Of a DNA stretch of 7,332 nt, positions 6,581-7,332 are shown piece after piece; the stretch's first letter is position 1, and every line of letters starts with the position of its first letter. The notes beneath the pieces were generated by a model. The model did no database searches and was not told the origin of the DNA. It saw only the letters and a list, made by a program, of their open reading frames with translations. The position numbers were made by a program, and so were the translations under genes. This DNA is from Planctomycetota bacterium (GTDB lineage: Bacteria; Planctomycetota; Phycisphaerae; WQYP01). Location: the NCBI GenBank assembly GCA_021798635.1, contig JAJZGH010000234.1:1-7332 (forward strand), in the 5' to 3' direction.

Positions 6581-6619
6581 TATACTTTGGCGCTGCAAAG
6601 CTGGCCGGATGGCCGGCTT
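6581..6619 (+). promoter_or_regulatory. -10 element and leader hairpin of the universal stress protein gene
   Basis: TATACT at 6581-6586 is a good -10 match, but no convincing -35 is visible 16-18 bases upstream. Transcription would start near 6593. Shortly after, AAGCTGGCC (6598-6606) and GGCCGGCTT (6611-6619) form a 9-bp stem with one G-T pair around a GGAT loop. No T-run follows, so it is not an intrinsic terminator; a 5' hairpin could stabilise the message. The stem leaves about 60 bases before the start codon. Confidence 0.45.
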
Positions 6620-6678
6620 AATGGCGTGGCGGCAGGGTGAAGAGTCCTGATTAAATGTCGGGTTTGGAAAAGAGATTC

Positions 6679-7089
6679 ATGAGCAAAATACTGTTGGCAG
6701 TTTCCGAACAATGGACGCCTGATAAGCGCCTTGACGCTCTGGGGCAGTGGGCCAATCGGCTCGATGCGCCGATTATTGCGGTGCATGTGGCGGTGGGGAT
6801 GTCGGAAAATGTCAAAGAGGAAAGCCCCGGCGAACGGGCGCTTAAAGAGGTTGTCCTGCAACTGAAAAAGACCAATCCCCGTGTGGAATCGCAACTTTTG
6901 TTTGCCAATGATCTGGTGGATGGAATATTTCAGGCCGCGACCGGCCATGAGGCGACTATGATTGTTCTGGGACTTTCCCGGCAGGGGGTGCTGGAGCGGT
7001 TGATTGAAGGCAACATCCAGCGGGCCATCCTGAATAACAGCCGCCTGCCGATTTTGGCTTTGCCGCCTGATTGGAACGGCATAATTTAA
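6679..7089 (+). CDS. universal stress protein (UspA-family) domain protein
   Basis: 136 residues, the usual size of a single Usp domain (Rossmann-like alpha/beta fold, usually a cytoplasmic dimer). It opens with MSKILLAVSE, where the family usually has ILVAVDGS. The first strand and helix are followed by IIAVHVAVG (32-40), TMIVLGLS (93-100) and the last strand LPILALPP (123-130). The family ATP motif is G-x2-G-x9-G-S/T; here it reads Gly98-x2-Arg101-x9-Gly111-Asn112, and the early Asp of strand 1 is replaced by Ser. It therefore probably binds ATP weakly or not at all. ATG 6679, preceded by GGAAAAGAG, matches the family N-terminus; ATG 6655 would add eight atypical residues. gcvP starts 46 bases downstream with no terminator between, so the two may be co-transcribed. 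Its partner or signal is unknown. Confidence 0.88.
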   Translation: MSKILLAVSEQWTPDKRLDALGQWANRLDAPIIAVHVAVGMSENVKEESPGERALKEVVLQLKKTNPRVESQLLFANDLVDGIFQAATGHEATMIVLGLSRQGVLERLIEGNIQRAILNNSRLPILALPPDWNGII

Positions 7090-7135
7090 GATTGAGTAAC
7101 CCCCATGACCTGCTATTTGAAGGTATTACACGAAT

Positions 7136-7332
7136 ATGAATGCGCAAGCCGCCCCTGTGATTTCCAACCTTGACTCCCGAGCCGGCCGGAACTGGGCTTT
7201 ACTGGAACCTTCCGGCGGGTTTGCCGCCCGGCACAACGGCCCATCCGATGATGAAGTCGCCCTGATGCTGCAAACGCTGAATCTGGCCTCGCTGGATGAT
7301 CTGGTGGAAAAAACGGTCCCTGCCGCCATTCG
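7136..7332 (+). CDS. gcvP: glycine dehydrogenase (decarboxylating) P protein, N-terminal part
   Basis: Cut by the window end after 65 codons. The protein decarboxylates glycine using pyridoxal phosphate and passes the aminomethyl group to the lipoyl arm of the H protein (glycine cleavage system). The visible part contains FAARHNGPSDDEVALMLQTL (29-48) and then ASLDDLVEKTVPAAI (51-65). This matches the conserved N-terminus of the family, F-x-RHIGP followed by a helix and S-L-D-x-L plus VP-x-x-I. The RHxGP form points to the long single-chain GcvP rather than the split GcvPA. Asn33 replaces the usual Ile. ATG 7136 is the only possible start, since a TGA lies six codons upstream; GAAGG (7119-7123) is 12 bases away, rather far. 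The catalytic lysine region lies outside the window. No gcvT or gcvH is next to it on the visible side. Confidence 0.88.
   Translation, partial: MNAQAAPVISNLDSRAGRNWALLEPSGGFAARHNGPSDDEVALMLQTLNLASLDDLVEKTVPAAI

Noticed and set aside
7105..7173. 22-codon frame with three Cys overlapping the gcvP start
   Set aside because: No ribosome binding site and too short to judge. The GAAGG and family match support gcvP in the other frame. A leader-peptide role cannot be excluded but is unsupported.

Overview
The window looks like chromosomal DNA of a Planctomycetota bacterium, probably of the Phycisphaerae or a close relative. This is an inference. It rests on moderate GC, sparse isolated genes with short intergenic gaps, a lone UVR-motif protein, an exported two-helix membrane protein of a type common in that phylum, and housekeeping genes scattered outside their usual operons. 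No rRNA, tRNA, CRISPR array or transposase gene is present.

Layout. Bases 1-216 are a leader with a short palindromic repeat and a TATAAT promoter. A UVR-motif protein follows (217-1122). Next is a promoter whose spacer is filled by a perfect 7-bp inverted repeat, driving an exported alanine-rich protein of unknown function (1275-2324). Twelve bases later comes aroA (EPSP synthase, 2337-3680), probably in the same transcript. Its 3' end overlaps convergently by 13 bases with a 38-residue very basic protein on the minus strand (3668-3784). That small gene has its own promoter and good ribosome binding site, and it resembles the small ribosomal protein bL37. A block of 10-bp direct repeats lies across and upstream of its promoter. 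A 507-residue, strongly basic, signal-peptide-bearing membrane protein runs from 3950 to 5473 and ends 3 bases from the convergent purC (SAICAR synthase, 5477-6415, minus strand, TTG start). The divergent region 6416-6678 carries the purC promoter with an 11-bp tandem repeat behind it, plus a -10 element and a 9-bp leader hairpin for a universal-stress-protein gene (6679-7089) with a degenerate nucleotide motif. The window ends inside the first 65 codons of gcvP (glycine decarboxylase P protein).

The recognised genes act in separate core pathways: aromatic amino acid synthesis (aroA), purine synthesis (purC) and one-carbon metabolism (gcvP). There is no sign of one dedicated multi-gene system. 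The points most worth following are the small bL37-like gene, the direct repeats placed directly behind two minus-strand promoters, the palindrome inside the promoter at 1146-1174, and the acid-poor exported membrane protein.
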